Origin: Prorocentrum cordatum
Taxonomy: Eukaryota; Sar; Dinophyceae; Prorocentrales; Prorocentraceae
NCBI GenBank assembly: GCA_963575745.1
Contig: CAUYUJ010015261.1
Coordinates: 188,229-252,228, forward strand
Direction of reading: 5' to 3'
Length of the DNA stretch: 64,000 nucleotides
The position numbers and the translations under genes were made by a program. This document shows, in pieces, positions 20,640 through 32,237 of this stretch. How positions within the stretch are numbered: position 1 is the stretch's first letter; each line of letters opens with the position of its first letter. The notes beneath the pieces were generated by a model. The model was not told the DNA's origin and searched no databases. It worked only from the letters and a program-made list of their open reading frames with translations.

Positions 20640-21720
20640 CGTAACCCCACCAGCCCATCCAGAAACGATGCCCAGAGGAATTGCCTCGATCAGGGAAGGG
20701 GGCAGCACGCAGAGGCAGGGCCCCCCAATGGAGGCCTCTTGGAGCGTCTGGGGGGCCTCTCGGCGGTCCCGGACGCCTCTTAGAGCGTCCTGGGTGCCTC
20801 GGAGAGTTGCTTGGGGACTCTTGGGGGTCTCTTGGGAGCCTATTGGAGGCCTCTTGGGCGCCTGTTGGGGCCTCCTGGGGCCTCCTGGGCGCCTCCTGGG
20901 GCCCTCTTGAAGCGCTCTTGGGATCGTTTGGAGCGCTCTTGGAGCCGTCTTGGGCCTTCTTGGAGCCATCTGGAAGGCTCGGATGGTCATCGGAAGCGAA
21001 AAGGCGAGAAAGCCAAACACATTGATGTTCCTAAGGTTTTGGAAGGATTTGGGCCTCTTCGGGGCCTCCTGGGGGAGCTCTTTGGCCATTTGGAGCCGTC
21101 TTGGAGCGGTTTTTGGAGCCATCTTGAGGCATCTTGGGATATCTTGAGCCATCTTGGAGGTCACCTTGGGCTCTCCCAGGCGCTCTGGGAGTCATCTGAA
21201 GCAGTGCCCCCCCCCCAGGAGGCCAAACTGTGGCCAAAACCTATGTAAAATAAATAATTTTGGCATTCTCGCCGAGGCCTCTTGGAGCGTCTTGGGTGCC
21301 TCTGGGTGGCCTATTGGGGCCTCTTGGGGGTCTCTTGGGAGCCTGTTGGGGGCATCCTGAGGGCCTCTTGGGGGCTTCTTGGGGCCACATGGGGCCATCT
21401 TGGGGCCATCTCGGGGCCTCTTGGGGCCTCCTGGGCGCTTCTTGGGGCCATCTTGGAGGAGATCGATCAAACAAGAGGGGAGCTTCAATTAGTGCCCCCC
21501 CTCAGGAGGCCAAAATGAGGCCAAAACTGTTGTAACCCCAATGATTTTGGCTTCCTCGCCGAGGCCGTTTTGGACGCCCTGACACCTCGCGAACCGCCCC
21601 GTCCAGGTCCAGGGGAGGGGGTCGGGGGAGGGATAAACCCCTCCCCGAAGGGGAAGAAGGAGGGGTGGAAGAGGAAACTCCCTAAACCACCGACGCCCAG
21701 ATGGCTGGTGGGATTGAATG
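20640..21720 (+). mobile_element. Dispersed element with GGCCTCTTGG minisatellite, copy 2
   Basis: About 1.08 kb. Same ends as 2250-2870 (CCCACCAGCCCATCCAGAAA near 20645; GATGGCTGGTGGGATT near 21700) and the same 3' block with GAAGGGGAAGAAGGAGGGG. Two decamer arrays (20720-20990 and 21275-21460) flank a core with GGCGAGAAAGCCAAACAC. Confidence 0.75.
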
Positions 21721-22074
21721 ATAGGACTGTTAGGGTGTCCATTGTCGTGGCATCCACAATCCTTCTCAGGAAGTCAGACGATCGCAAACATGGATCAAGG
21801 GGGCGTGGATTAGCGACAGGTCCCGTTTCCATTGGAAATCGCGGATTCCCGCCGCCGAGCGAGGCGGCACCGGTTGCATCTCAGGGAGGGCGTTTCCCCC
21901 GATCCATGGATTTGGCGACCGCGCGCCGAATCCATGGATCGCTAATCCATGTTCGCGCGCCCCCGATTCTCAAAAGGCCCGGAAGGCCTCTGCCCATCTC
22001 AGAAGTGTTCTGAGCCTTCTGCGAAGGCAGGCCGGGGTGGGCTTCTGAGAAGCCGCGCCGTCTTCTCGGGAGGC

Positions 22075-22140
22075 GGAGGAGGAGGAGGAGGAGAAAGAGT
22101 ATGAGGTGGAGGTGAAGGTGAGGAGGAGGATGAGGTTTCT
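22075..22140 (+). repeat. (GGA)n-rich tract
   Basis: Short GGA array passing into GAGGTGGAGGTGAAGG. Confidence 0.75.
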
Positions 22141-22159
22141 CTTCCTGGCGCGCCTCCTT

Positions 22160-22720
22160 TGGGAGCCTTCTGGAGCATCGCGAGTTTTTGTTGGATGGCT
22201 TGGAGCCGTCGGTTTTGCGGTGGCTGTTTGGTCGTCTTTGGGAGGCTCTCGTCGGCACGGCCAGGCGCGCGGCCTGAAGAGCCACGCTCTGGGCTCCCAG
22301 AGCCTCGGGGCGATGAGGCAACGGCTCGCGAGGAAAAGCGCCGAGGGGAGCCTTCTCGAGGATCGAGGTGTTGGAGGTCGGAGCCGTCAGCTTTTGCGGA
22401 GGCTTCTTGGTCGTCTTTGGGAGGCTCTCGTCGCCGTGGCCGGGCGCGGCGTGAAAAGCCACGCTCTGGGCTCCCAGAGCCTCGGGGCGATGAGGCAACG
22501 GCTCGCGAGGAAAAGCGCCGAGGGGAGCCTTCTCGAGGATCGAGGTGTTGGAGGTCGGAGCCGTCGGTTTGCGGAGGCTTCTTGGTCGTGTTTGGAGGCT
22601 CTCGTCGCCAAGGTCGGGCGCGCCTTGAAGAGCCGCGCTCGGGGTTCCCAGAGTCTCGGGGCGATGAGGCAGCGGCTCGCGAGGAAAAGCTCGGCTTGGG
22701 GGCGAGCTCGAGGTTTTCAG
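22160..22720 (+). repeat. ~177-bp tandem repeat, about three copies
   Basis: GAGCCRCGCTCTGGGCTCCCAG recurs at 22281, 22458 and 22632 (spacing 177 and 174, both multiples of three). Units contain GATGAGGCAACGGCTCGCG and CTTCTCGAGGATCG. Because spacing is a multiple of three, frames on both strands stay open; see the rejected list. Confidence 0.85.
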
Positions 22721-23075
22721 GGGGGGGGGGGGGGACCTGTGAGAGGGAGGGTGGGTGCGTAGGAGGAAGAGGAGGATGAGCAGGGGCAGAGCTCCGGGGC
22801 AGAGTCTTGATGCCGGTGGCAGCGCAGGAGGACGGCCCGCCCGGAGGCACTCAAAAAATATGAACATGAGGTCTGCACGGCTCCGCCGAGGCCGCCAGCT
22901 CAGGGATTGCTGCTGCTGCGGCTTCTCCTGCGCCTCGCCCTCCTCGTGTTTGACTTCTACCAGACCATCTTCGTCACTCCCGTCATGTTCCTCACTCCTC
23001 TCCCTCTCTCGGGCGACTTCCCCTCCTCCCTCGCCCCTGCCGATCCGCGCCGCGCGGTCCTTTTGCCGCCGGCTC

Positions 23076-23215
23076 CCGGGAGGCGCAGTGCCAGGAGGCG
23101 CTGATCCGGCTGCAGCAGGGCAGGGAGGCGGCAGAGGCGGAGATGCAGCAGAGCGACGCCGCCGGCGAGAAGTCGGGGCGCGGTGCCGCCTCCCCCTGGC
23201 CCAGCTACTTCTACC
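23076..23215 (+). CDS. Candidate exon, coiled-coil-like segment
   Basis: The frame reads QCQEALIRLQQGREAAEAEMQQSDAAGEKSG..., a helical, Gln/Glu/Ala-rich stretch with leucine/isoleucine spacing compatible with a coiled coil. It follows a possible acceptor (CCCGGGAG or GGCGCAG near 23085-23090). It continues toward ASPWPSYFYPRL before turning low-complexity. The opposite strand upstream (22,900-23,030) also has an acidic open frame, so strand is not certain. Confidence 0.35.
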
Positions 23216-24190
23216 CACGTCTGGCCCCGTGGCTTCGTGCATGGATGTGTGCTGTCTGCGCGGAGATGTGCGCGTGCCTGTGCCTGTGTGTGTGTGTGTC
23301 TGCCGGTGGACTGTCGTCCGTCGTCCTCGTCGTCGCGGCGTGCCGTCCCCCTTTCGCTGGGAAACAAAGTGCGTCGTGCACCGTATGCTGAGCTGCGCTG
23401 GTACGCCCGTTTTGGAACGCAACGCGTACCGTGCTCAACACGTCCTCGTTGAGACGCTGCGCGTTGGCTCAGCGTGTTGGCCCACGCTTCGGCGAGCGTG
23501 ACGCGCCGAACGTACGTTTTCAACATCCGTGTTGAGTTCCGTGTCAACACTCTACGGGCTGCGTGTTGCGTATCGGGACGGCTAAGAGCCTATGGGTGCC
23601 AGGCGCAGTTTGATACGATACGACACGTCGTGTTGTAGTGCGATCGTTTGTGGCGCGCTGTAGTGCGAGTGCCGTGCGATGCAGTGATTGGCGCACTGTA
23701 ATGTATTACGCTCCGCTTCGATGCGCTCCGATGCAGCAAGGCTTGCGAAGAGCGCAATGGCGTGTAACGCAACGTAGCGTTACGCAGTGCAAAGCGATAG
23801 CGTTAAAGTGAGCTCCGCTATTGAAGCAGCATGAGCTCCATGAGTACGCACAACGTTTGGCATAATTTTGTTATGGCAACATGTTTGTTGGTGTCCTCCA
23901 GAGGTGGGCCTCCAAATTGCGTCCGTATGTTTCATGTTGCTGCTTATAGATGCTCCAACGACTTCCACTTCTGCCACCACTGATCCCTGCGGATAGCAAG
24001 CCCGAGATGGCGGATCTGTTGGAAAGCGTCTCGACTTTTACCCGTTTGGGGTGCTTGGCGTGTCGGATTCTTCGAAGCCGAAATTTGGTAAGCAGGTAAA
24101 GCATGTAGGCATCATCGCGGGAACGTTCGGGCCAAGATTGGTGGGACGTCCCAGGTCCAATGCCTGCTTGGGGCGGCTCACGTGCACATT
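23216..24190 (+). other. No gene recognised
   Basis: Degenerate GTGCGATGCGCTCCG-like words at 23580-23800; otherwise unique-looking DNA without a supported frame. Confidence 0.5.
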
Positions 24191-24195
24191 GTCTC

Positions 24196-24322
24196 GGCAT
24201 CGCTCGGACGTGGTTGCATTTTCCTCGGCGGGAACCATCGAGGACCATCCTGGACCATCGAGCAAAACAAAAACACGCACGACACCGAAACATGTAAGGG
24301 AGATGGACGTCCGAGCGACGGC
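24196..24322 (+). mobile_element. Family-D TIR element, copy 2 (127 bp)
   Basis: Ends GGCATCGCTCGGACGT and ACGTCCGAGCGACGGC. The interior is shared with copy 3 (ACCATCGAGGACCATCC and ACACGCNCGA). Confidence 0.75.
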
Positions 24323-24587
24323 AAGATGAGCATCGGCGATGCCGCAGGCAGTGCGCTCGTGCTTCCCAAAAGGGGGGCGGGCCACCAGGGAGACTCTCGC
24401 GGGCCCGGTCGCGCCAGGATTGGCGAGACCTGCGAGGTAGAATGCAGGGGGGAACAAACATCACACAGGCATAATTCATCGGCGATTCCCAAGAGAACGT
24501 GGGAAAAAACATGGGAAGTGGGGGGGAAGACGAACATCCAGAACATATGAGAACCTATGGGGAATCCTGTCATTTGTGTCTATTTAT

Positions 24588-24734
<147 letters not shown>

Positions 24735-24929
24735 GGTGTGGCCATTTTGAGGTGGTGGGCGTCTCTCTTCCCAGGGCCCCGTGACCACCGCGATATGGAC
24801 AGCGCGCCCCTGGGCCTCCCGATGGGCAGATCGCCCCGGGGAGGCCGCGGGCTCCGGGAGGTCCCAGGACCCCCCGGGAGGCCGAAGCCGCCCGCCCTCC
24901 CCCCCCCCCCCCCCCCAAAGAGGACCCAT

Positions 24930-25320
24930 GGTGCCCTCACCCATGCTCATTCTCACTATGCCCAGGTCCACTCAGGCCCACTCGTTCTCGGATGGGTCGT
25001 CCCGCACCCAGCCAGCCGCATACACAGGCCCCTTCACACGCAAGTCCTGCTCACATCCGCACGCACTTCACAGACCCACTCCTGCCCAGGTCCACTCAAG
25101 TGATTTGCGCTCAGAGTGACTCGCACTCAGGCTCAACCCTTCTCGGGCCTCTCAGACCCACCTCGCACACTGACCGAATCATCCTTACACCCATTCCTTT
25201 ATATTTATTCGCTGACATTCAGACCCACTCGCGCTCAGGCTCACTCGTGCTCTGTCACCCGTATTGTACCCAGCATCGTTCGCATGCAGGCTCGCCCGCA
25301 CTTCGGCGCGCGTCCTGGGA
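24930..25320 (+). repeat. Degenerate CACTCAGGCTCACTCG repeat
   Basis: Words CCACTCAGGC, CAGACCCACTC and GCTCAGGCTCACTCG recur irregularly. No gene. Confidence 0.5.
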
Positions 25321-25679
25321 AGCGCTAGAACGGAGGAGCATGTCAGCTGATCCCCGCGGCGAGCCATGCGCATGTTTTCTCTCGACCGAAGGCCGAAGAC
25401 CTCGGGGCTCAGGGCAACACATCAACGAGCGTGGTGCTTTGAGTGCGCGTCGACGCTTTTTCTCGCGTCAAGTCTGGAGGGCAATATCGTGCAGCCGTTT
25501 CTATGGGGGAGGCAGCACGAGCATCGTTTGGGAGGGAGCCGTGCAGTTGTTGTTGATTATGTTGAATGTTAATCACTAAACAATTATTATTGTTGGCGCC
25601 CTGGCGCTCTCGCCGAGGCGCCGGCTACGTTTCATTGAAAATGAGGCTCACGCTCGAGCGGTTTGAGGGACCGCCAAAA

Positions 25680-26560
25680 CCGGTCCCCCAACAACAACCA
25701 CGCTCCCGCTCGAGACTTCCTCCTTTTTTACTCAGGGCTGGTGTTCTTGCTCGCCGCCGAAAGCCGCCGTCCCAACAAAACCAGCGCTCCCGCTCGAGAC
25801 TTCCTCCCGTTTTACCTTGGACTGGCGCGCTAGTCTTTCTCTCATCGGCGCCGCCCCCAGCAGAAACAATGCTCCCGCTCGATGCTTCCTCCCTTTTTCA
25901 CTCAAGGCGGTGCTCCTCCTCGCCGCCGAAAACCGCCGCCCCGACAAAACCAGCGCTTCCGCCCGAGCGTTCCTTCCGCTTTACGCTGGACTGGCGCCCA
26001 ACTCTCTTTTGAATTGGCGCCGCTACCAGCAAGAACATCGCTCCCGCTCGAGGCTCCCTCCCTTTTTCCTGAAGACGGTGCTGTTCCTCGCCGCCGAGAA
26101 GCCCCGGCCCGACAAGACCATGGCTCCCGCTCGATGCTTCCTCCTTTCTTGCTCAAGGCGGTGCTCCTCCTCGTCGCCGAAAGCCGCCGCCCCGACAAAA
26201 CCAGCGCTCCCGCCCAAGATTTCCTTCTGTTTAACGCTGGACTGGCGCCCAACTCTCTTTTGAATTGGCGCCGCTACCAGCAAGAACATCGCTCCCGCTC
26301 GAGGCTCCCTCCCTTGTTCCTGAAGATGGTGCTGTTCCTCGCCGCCGACAAGCCCCGGCCCGACATAACCATGGCTCCCGCTCGATGTTTCCTCCTTTCT
26401 TGCTCAAGGCGGTACTCCTCCTCGTCGCCGAAAGCCGCCGCCCCGACAAAACCAGCGCTCCCGCCCGAGCGTTCCTTCCGTTTTACGCTGGGCTGGCGCC
26501 CAACTCTCTTTTGAATTGGCGCCGCTCCCAGCAAGAACAGCGCTCCCGCTCGAGATTTCT
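25680..26560 (+). repeat. Satellite-like array with 251-bp higher-order unit
   Basis: CGCTGGACTGGCGCCCAACTC-type landmark at 25984, 26235 and 26486 (251 bp apart). Each unit comprises three ~83-bp subunits marked GCTCCCGCTCGA. The last two higher-order units are nearly identical. Diverged single copies recur at 29585-29830. Confidence 0.85.
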
Positions 26561-26730
26561 CTTTACCTAACAGCTTTTGCTGATAGGTTTCTAGTGGGAT
26601 CAAAAGAGAGCATCTTGACGCCCCAGGGGGGTCTGGGCAGGATCCGGACAAGGAACCGGACAAAAGTGCAGCCCCAGGAATCTTTAGGCATCCTTAGGAG
26701 TACTTAGGAATCCTTAGGAATCCTTTCCCT

Positions 26731-27198
26731 GAACACCATTCCCAGGCCACATTTTGAATACCCGGAGCCAACTCTAGGCCACTTCGTGTTCTTCGTGTCC
26801 CCAGAACACCATTCCCAGGCCACAGTTTGAATGCCCGGAGCCAACTGTAGGCCACTTCGTGTTCTTCGTGTTCCCAGAACACCATTCCCAGGCCACATTT
26901 TGAATGCCCGGAGCCAACTCTAGGCCACTTCGTGTTCTTCGTGTTCCCAGAACACCATTCCTGTACCATATTTTGATTGCCCGGAGCCAACTTTGGGCCA
27001 CATTTCGTGATCTTCGTGTTCCCAGAACACCATTCCTAGGCAACATTTTGAATGCCCGGAGCCAACTGTATGCCATGTCGTGTTCTTCGTGTTCCTGGAA
27101 CACCATTCCTGCACCATATGTTGATTGCCCGGAGCCAACGATGGGCAATGTCGTGATCTTCGTGTTCCCAGAACATAAAACCTGTGCCATATTTTGAA
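26731..27198 (+). repeat. 73-bp tandem repeat, about 6.4 copies
   Basis: CCATTCCYRGGCCACA landmark at 26736, 26809, 26882, 26955, 27030 and 27103. Unit includes TGCCCGGAGCCAACT and TCTTCGTGTTCCCAGAACA. It joins directly to the next array. Confidence 0.9.
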
Positions 27199-27204
27199 TG
27201 CCCG

Positions 27205-28390
27205 AGCTGACGCAGGCTGAGGCCGAGGCAGGCTGAGGCCGAGGCAGGCTGAGGGCTTGAAGGCTGAGGCAGGCCTGAGGCTGAGGCAGGCTGAGGCTGA
27301 GGCAGGCTGAGGCTGAGGCTGAGGCTGAGGCTGAGGCTGAGGCAGGCTGAGGCTGCAGGCTGAGGCTGAGGCTGAGGCTGAGGCTGAGGCTGAGGCTGAG
27401 CTGCTGAAGCTGAGGCAGGCTGAGGCTGAGGCTGTGGCTGAGGCTGAGGCAAGCTGCAGCTGAGGCAGGCTCAGGCTGAGGCTGATGCAGGCTGAGGCTG
27501 AGGCCGAGGCAGGCTGAGGCTGAGGCCGAGGCAAGCCGAGGCAGGCTCAGGCTGAGGCTGAGGCTGAAGCTGAGGCAGGCTGAGGTTGAGGCAGGCTGAG
27601 GCTGAGGTTGAGGCAGGCTGAGGCTGAGGCCGAGGCAGGCTCAGGAGGCTGAGGCAGGCTGAGGCTGAGGGAGGCTGAGACTGAGGCTGAGGCAGGCTGA
27701 GGCTGAGGCTGAGGCTGAGGCAGGCTGAGGCTGAGAGGCTGACGCTGAGGCTGAGGCAGGCTGAGGCTGAGGCTGAGGCTGAGGCTGAGGCCGAGGCAGG
27801 CTGAGGCTGAGGCTGAAGCTGAGGCAGGGTGATGCTGAGGCTGACGCAGTGGCTGAGACTGAGGCAAGCTGCGGCCGAGGCAGGCTGAGGCTGAGGCTGA
27901 TGCAGGCTGAGGCTGAGGCAGGCTGAGGCTGATGCCGAGGCAGGCTGAGGCTGAGGCTGAGGCTGATGCAGGCTGATGCTGAGAGGCTGACGCTGAGGCT
28001 GAGGCAGGCTGAGGCTAAGGCTGATGCCGAGGCAGGCTGAGGTCGAGGCTGCGGCAAGCCGCGGCAGGCTGAGGCTGAGGCTGAAGCTGAGGCAGGCTGA
28101 GGTTGAGCCTGAGGCTGTGGCTGAGGCTGAGGCAAGCTGCGGCTGAGGCAGGCTGAGGCTGAGGCTGATGCAGGCTGAGGCTGAGGCAGGCTGAGGCTGA
28201 GGCTGAGGCAGGCTGAGGCTGAGGCCGAGGGAGGCTGAGACTGAGGCTGAGGCAGGCTGAGGCTGAGGCTGAGGCTGATGCTGAGGCAGGCTGAGGCTGA
28301 GACAGGCTGAGGCTGAGGCTGAGACAGGCTGAGGCTGAGGCTGAGGCAGGCTGAGGCTGAGGCAGGCTGAGGCTGAGGCCGATGCAGGCG
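27205..28390 (+). repeat. GAGGCT hexanucleotide array, ~1.2 kb
   Basis: Runs of GAGGCT broken by GAGGCAGGCT and GAGGCCGAGGCA. Rough higher-order blocks are present (for example GAAGCTGAGGCAGGCTGAGG). The minus strand reads as Ser/Ala/Gln/Pro low-complexity frames, which I treat as artefact. Confidence 0.92.
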
Positions 28391-28545
28391 AATCCTTCGG
28401 AATCCTTAGGAATCCCTAGGATCCTTAGGAATCCCTAGGCATCCCTCGGAATCAGGATTCCCCTACGGATTCCTATGGATTCCTAAGGATGCCTAAGGAT
28501 GCCTTAGGAATCCCTAGGATTCCTCAGGATTCCATTGGATCCTAA
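28385..28545 (+). repeat. AATCCTTAGG decamer repeat
   Basis: AATCCYTAGG and its complement alternate, giving inverted as well as direct copies; similar words close to 26680-26725. Confidence 0.8.
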
Positions 28546-28820
28546 GGCCGTTGCCACTGCGACTGTCATTGCGAATTCGACTGCGACTGCGAGAACAGCA
28601 GAATTCTACAACTTGATTATCACCTGAATCTTAAGGGGAATGCTTCCAGACATGCTTATACACATCGCTGTTAGGTTGCTTTGCCGGGATTTTTCCCTAC
28701 CTAGGCTCTGCCTAGAAGGGTTCTTACTCTCTTAGCTCAAAGGGGGGGGGAGTGCAAAGCGCCCCGGGCGGTTCCCCCAGTCCCCGCCCCGCGGTTCCCC
28801 CAGTCGCGCCCCTTGGGTTC
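28546..28820 (+). other. Short unique segment, no gene
   Basis: Nothing recognised apart from a (CGACTGCGA) trace near 28560-28590 and a tandem GCGGTTCCCCCAGTC/GCGCCCC near 28770-28815. Confidence 0.5.
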
Positions 28821-28824
28821 ACCC

Positions 28825-29160
28825 AGCTTAGCTTAGCTTAGCTTAGCTTACCTTAGCTTAGCTTAGCTTAGCTTAGCTTAGCTTTAGTTTAGCTTAGCTT
28901 AACTTAGCTTAGCTTAGGTTAGCTTGGCTTATATGGCTTATATCATTTTAACTCAGCTTAACTTAACGTTGCCTAGCCTAGCCTAGCCTAGCTTAGCTTA
29001 ACTTATATTAGCCTAGCTTAGCTTAGCTTAGCCTAGCTCATCTTAGCTTAGCTTAGTTTAACTTTGCATAACGTAGCTTGGCTTAGCTTAGCCTAACCTA
29101 GGTGAGCTTAACGTAGCATAGCTCATCTTAGCTTAGCTTACCTTAGCTTAACGCAGCACT
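28825..29160 (+). repeat. Degenerate TTAGC pentanucleotide array
   Basis: About 65 units of TTAGC with CTTAA, CCTAG and TCATC variants. Differs from the TTTAGGG telomere repeat reported for dinoflagellates. Confidence 0.9.
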
Positions 29161-29350
29161 CGCATATCATATCCTACCACATCATAACCAAGCATAGTAT
29201 GTCATACCATATCATAGCCTATCATATCATAGCAAAACAACAAACACATAACACCAACGCAACAGCACCAGCAAACGCAAACACACAAGCAAAGGCAAAG
29301 GCACAAACAAAGGCAATAGCAACAGCACAGGCAATGCACACCAAAAGCAA
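29160..29350 (+). repeat. ATCATA-rich then ACAACAGCA/GCAAACGCA-rich low-complexity
   Basis: Two successive short degenerate arrays (29160-29235 and 29235-29350). Confidence 0.6.
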
Positions 29351-29374
29351 CATCAATGCGAACATGTATATGTA

Positions 29375-29545
29375 TATGTAGACGTAGTGTAGGTGTAGAT
29401 GTGGATGTAGGTGTAGATGTAGGTGTCGATGTAGGTGTAGATGTAGAGGTAGATGTGAATCGAGCTGCTGATGTTGATGTAGATGTAGATGCAGGTGTAG
29501 ATGTAAATGTAGCCGTCGGTGTAGATGTAGATGTTGCTTTCCTAA
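29375..29545 (+). repeat. GTAGATGTAGGT 12-bp array
   Basis: Degenerate GTAGATGTAGRT/GTGTAGATGTAG. Confidence 0.85.
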
Positions 29546-29584
29546 ATGCTCCAACTCCTAGGTAGGGTCGCACTGGGATAATTT

Positions 29585-29900
29585 GTTCCTCGGGACGGTG
29601 CTGTTCCTCGCCGCCGACAGCCCCCGTCCCGACAAAACCACGGCCCCCCGCTCTATGCTCCCCCCTTCTTACTCAAGGCGGTGTTCCTCCTCGCCGCCGA
29701 AAGCCGCCGTCCCAACAAAACCAGTGTTCCCGCTCGAGACTTTGTGTTGTTTTACGCTGGACTAGCACCCTACTCTCTTCAGCATTGGCGCTTCTCCCAG
29801 CAACAACAGCCCTGCTCGAGACCTCCTCCCTTTCTATTCAGGGCCAAGTCCTTGCCTCACCGCCGACAGCCCCCATCCCCACCAAGGCAATCCTGTCGTT
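29585..29900 (+). repeat. Outlying copies of the 251-bp array unit
   Basis: GGACGGTGCTGTTCCTCGCCG and CTCAAGGCGGTGYTCCTCC subunits match the array at 25680-26560, with more divergence. Confidence 0.7.
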
Positions 29901-30479
29901 CGATACTTCCTTGTGCTTTACCCTTCGCTGGGGTTCCATTGGCGGTCTCGCATCGGCGCAGCAAGGCGCGGGCATGTGTTTTCGAGGCGGGATATGTTGA
30001 AATTCCTCGGGTGAGGTGTTTGCAAGACCTCATTGGGCGGGAGATCTGGGAAAGGGAATAACGGACCCCGCTATAGAACAATAGTCCCCCATGATGTGGA
30101 TGGTTATCATGATGGTCGCATGCTTCGTGTGGCAACATCGCGCATTCCGGGGCTCGCACCCTGTTGTCTTATCAAGGAAAGTCTTGAGGATCAAATTGTG
30201 TCGCTGGCCCCCTCACAATTTAGCCAGCACCCCCGCTCCCGCCCGAGACTTCCTCGCGTTTTATTCAGGAATCGCGATCTCGCTTGGGACTTCCTTAGAA
30301 TCTATTTTCCTGGCGCTCTGGAGTCGCGCTCTCGCTGGAGAATTGCTTGCAATTTACTGAAGAACAGCGCCCTTGCGTTGGAATTTCTTGCAATTTACTC
30401 AAGCGCCGCGCTCCCGACACCCAGGCACCCAGGAGTCGCGCTCACGCTTAGGACACCCTCAAAGATTACATAGGAATCG

Positions 30480-31385
30480 GGATCTCGCTGCCCTTCATGG
30501 CCCCATTGCAGCCTTTCGTGGCCCCCTCGCTTTGATTCGTGGCCCCGTTGCAGCCCTTCGTGGCCCCCTCGCTGCCCTTCGTGGCCCCGTTGCAGCCCCT
30601 CGTGGCCTCCTCGCTGCCCTTCGTGGCCCCGTTGCAGCCTTTCGTGGCCCCCTCGCTTTGTTTCGTGGCCCCGTTGCAGCCCTTCGTGGCCCCCTCGCTT
30701 TTTTTCGTGGCTCCGTTGCAGTCCTTCGTGGCCCCCTCGTTTTTTTTCGTGGCCCCGTTGCAGTCCTTCGTGGCCTTTCGTGGCTCCGTTGCAGTCCTTC
30801 GTGGCCCCCTCGCTTTGTTTCGTGGCCCCGGTGCAGCCCTTCGTGGCCCCCTCGCTGCCCTTCGTGGCCCCGTTGCAGCCCCTCGTGGCCTCCTCGCTGC
30901 CCTTCGTGGCCCCGTTGCAGTCCTTCGTGGTCCCCTCGCTTTGTTTCGTGGCTCCGATGCAGTCCTTCGTGGCCCCCTCGCTTTTTTTCGTGGCCCCGTT
31001 GCAGCCCTTCGTGCCCCCCTCGCAGCCCTTCCCGGCACCGTTGCAGCACTTCGTGGCCCCGTTGCAGCCTTTCGTGCCCCCCTCGCTGCCCTTCGTGCCC
31101 CCCTCGCAGCCCTTCGTGGCCCCCTCGCTGCCCTTCTTGGCCCCATATATGTATGCCTTTCGTGGCCCCCGCTCGTTCGCGCCCGAGGTGGCCCCAGATG
31201 CATCTGTCCTACGTGGCCCAGTTGCTACCCTCAGTGGCCCCATCGTTGCCTTCTGTGGCCCCGCATTATCTGCCCTTCGTGGCCCCCGCTCGTTCGCGCT
31301 CTTCGTGGCCCCATACGCATTCCCTTCGTGTCCCCGCTGTTGCCTTTCGTGGCCTACTTCGTGACCTTGTGGCCCTGCTGTCGTT
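30480..31385 (+). repeat. 21-bp minisatellite, ~900 bp
   Basis: Alternating GCCCTTCGTGGCCCCCTCGCT and GCCCTTCGTGGCCCCGTTGCA units make a 42-bp higher-order repeat. Because 21 is a multiple of three, frames of up to 438 codons stay open on both strands; they encode only the repeat. Confidence 0.92.
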
Positions 31386-31399
31386 CTATTTCGCTCTCG

Positions 31400-31470
31400 C
31401 GTTGGCTCGTCGTCGTCGTTGCCGTCGTCTTCGTCGTCGCCGTCGTCGTCGAGGTCGTCGTCGTCGTGGT
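31400..31470 (+). repeat. CGTCGT triplet tract
   Basis: GTCGTCGTC runs. Confidence 0.8.
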
Positions 31471-31704
31471 CGGTCCCCCGTCCGTCCCTCTTGGGGTCGG
31501 GTCGACGGTCCGCGGCCGCCCCACCGATCAGCGCTGCCGCTGGCCAGGCCGACGGTCCGCGGCCGCTCCCGCCGCTTGCCTCCCTGCAGGGAAGAAAGGT
31601 ATACCCCCCAAAAGGGGTTCGATCGAAGACGAAGAGGGCGGCTATCGAGGGTTTGGGAAATAGGCGTTATTGGATACTCGAGCAGATAAGGGCGAACAGT
31701 TTTA

Positions 31705-31800
31705 ACATTATTGTTGTTGCTGCTGCTGTTGTTGTTGCTGTTGTTGTTACTGTTGTTGTTGTTGTTGTTGCTGGTGTTGTTGTCCTTGTTCTTGTTGTTG
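31705..31800 (+). repeat. (TTG)n tract
   Basis: TTGTTG with CTG interruptions. Confidence 0.9.
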
Positions 31801-32237
31801 GTCGGATCCCCCAGAGGTGGCGAGACGCGCTGCGATGCTACAACGGCCGCGGCTAATGCAGGTGACGGCCTCAGTGTGATGGTCTTTGCCGTGTGTTCAA
31901 CAGCAGACCGCGAATCCACAAACCCAAGGTTTGGCAAATCTGCGAATCCGAACAGGCTTCTTCTTGACACAATGGTGTCTCTCTTGTCTCCGAGATTGTG
32001 CGCTTGAGGTTTCTCCCGTACCCCTCGATCCCGAATCCATGGAGACGTTTGCCGACTAATGAATGAACAGGCATCCAGGGGAGCTTTTCGATGATATGGA
32101 ATGGCTTCCCTTGTCCGTTCTACCCTGTCCACCTTGCGCACATGTCTAGTGCCGATCCTCGGATCACAGTGCTTGTGCGCTGCCCTTCACCGTCGTGGGA
32201 TGGTTTCATCTTGCACCCGTGCGTGCACTGCGCTGAG

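Noticed and set aside
21881-23422. Minus-strand frame of 513 codons with a 59-residue repeat
   Set aside because: The 177/174-bp repeat is open on both strands, the rest is proline/arginine low-complexity, and there is no recognisable domain or start. A repeat protein is possible but unsupported.
27036-28135. Ser/Gln/Pro/Ala-rich minus-strand proteins
   Set aside because: Artefact of the GAGGCT hexanucleotide array.
30373-31689. Open frames of 438, 374 and 282 codons on both strands
   Set aside because: They translate a 21-bp minisatellite; a period divisible by three with no stop in any unit keeps frames open. No non-repeat protein sequence.
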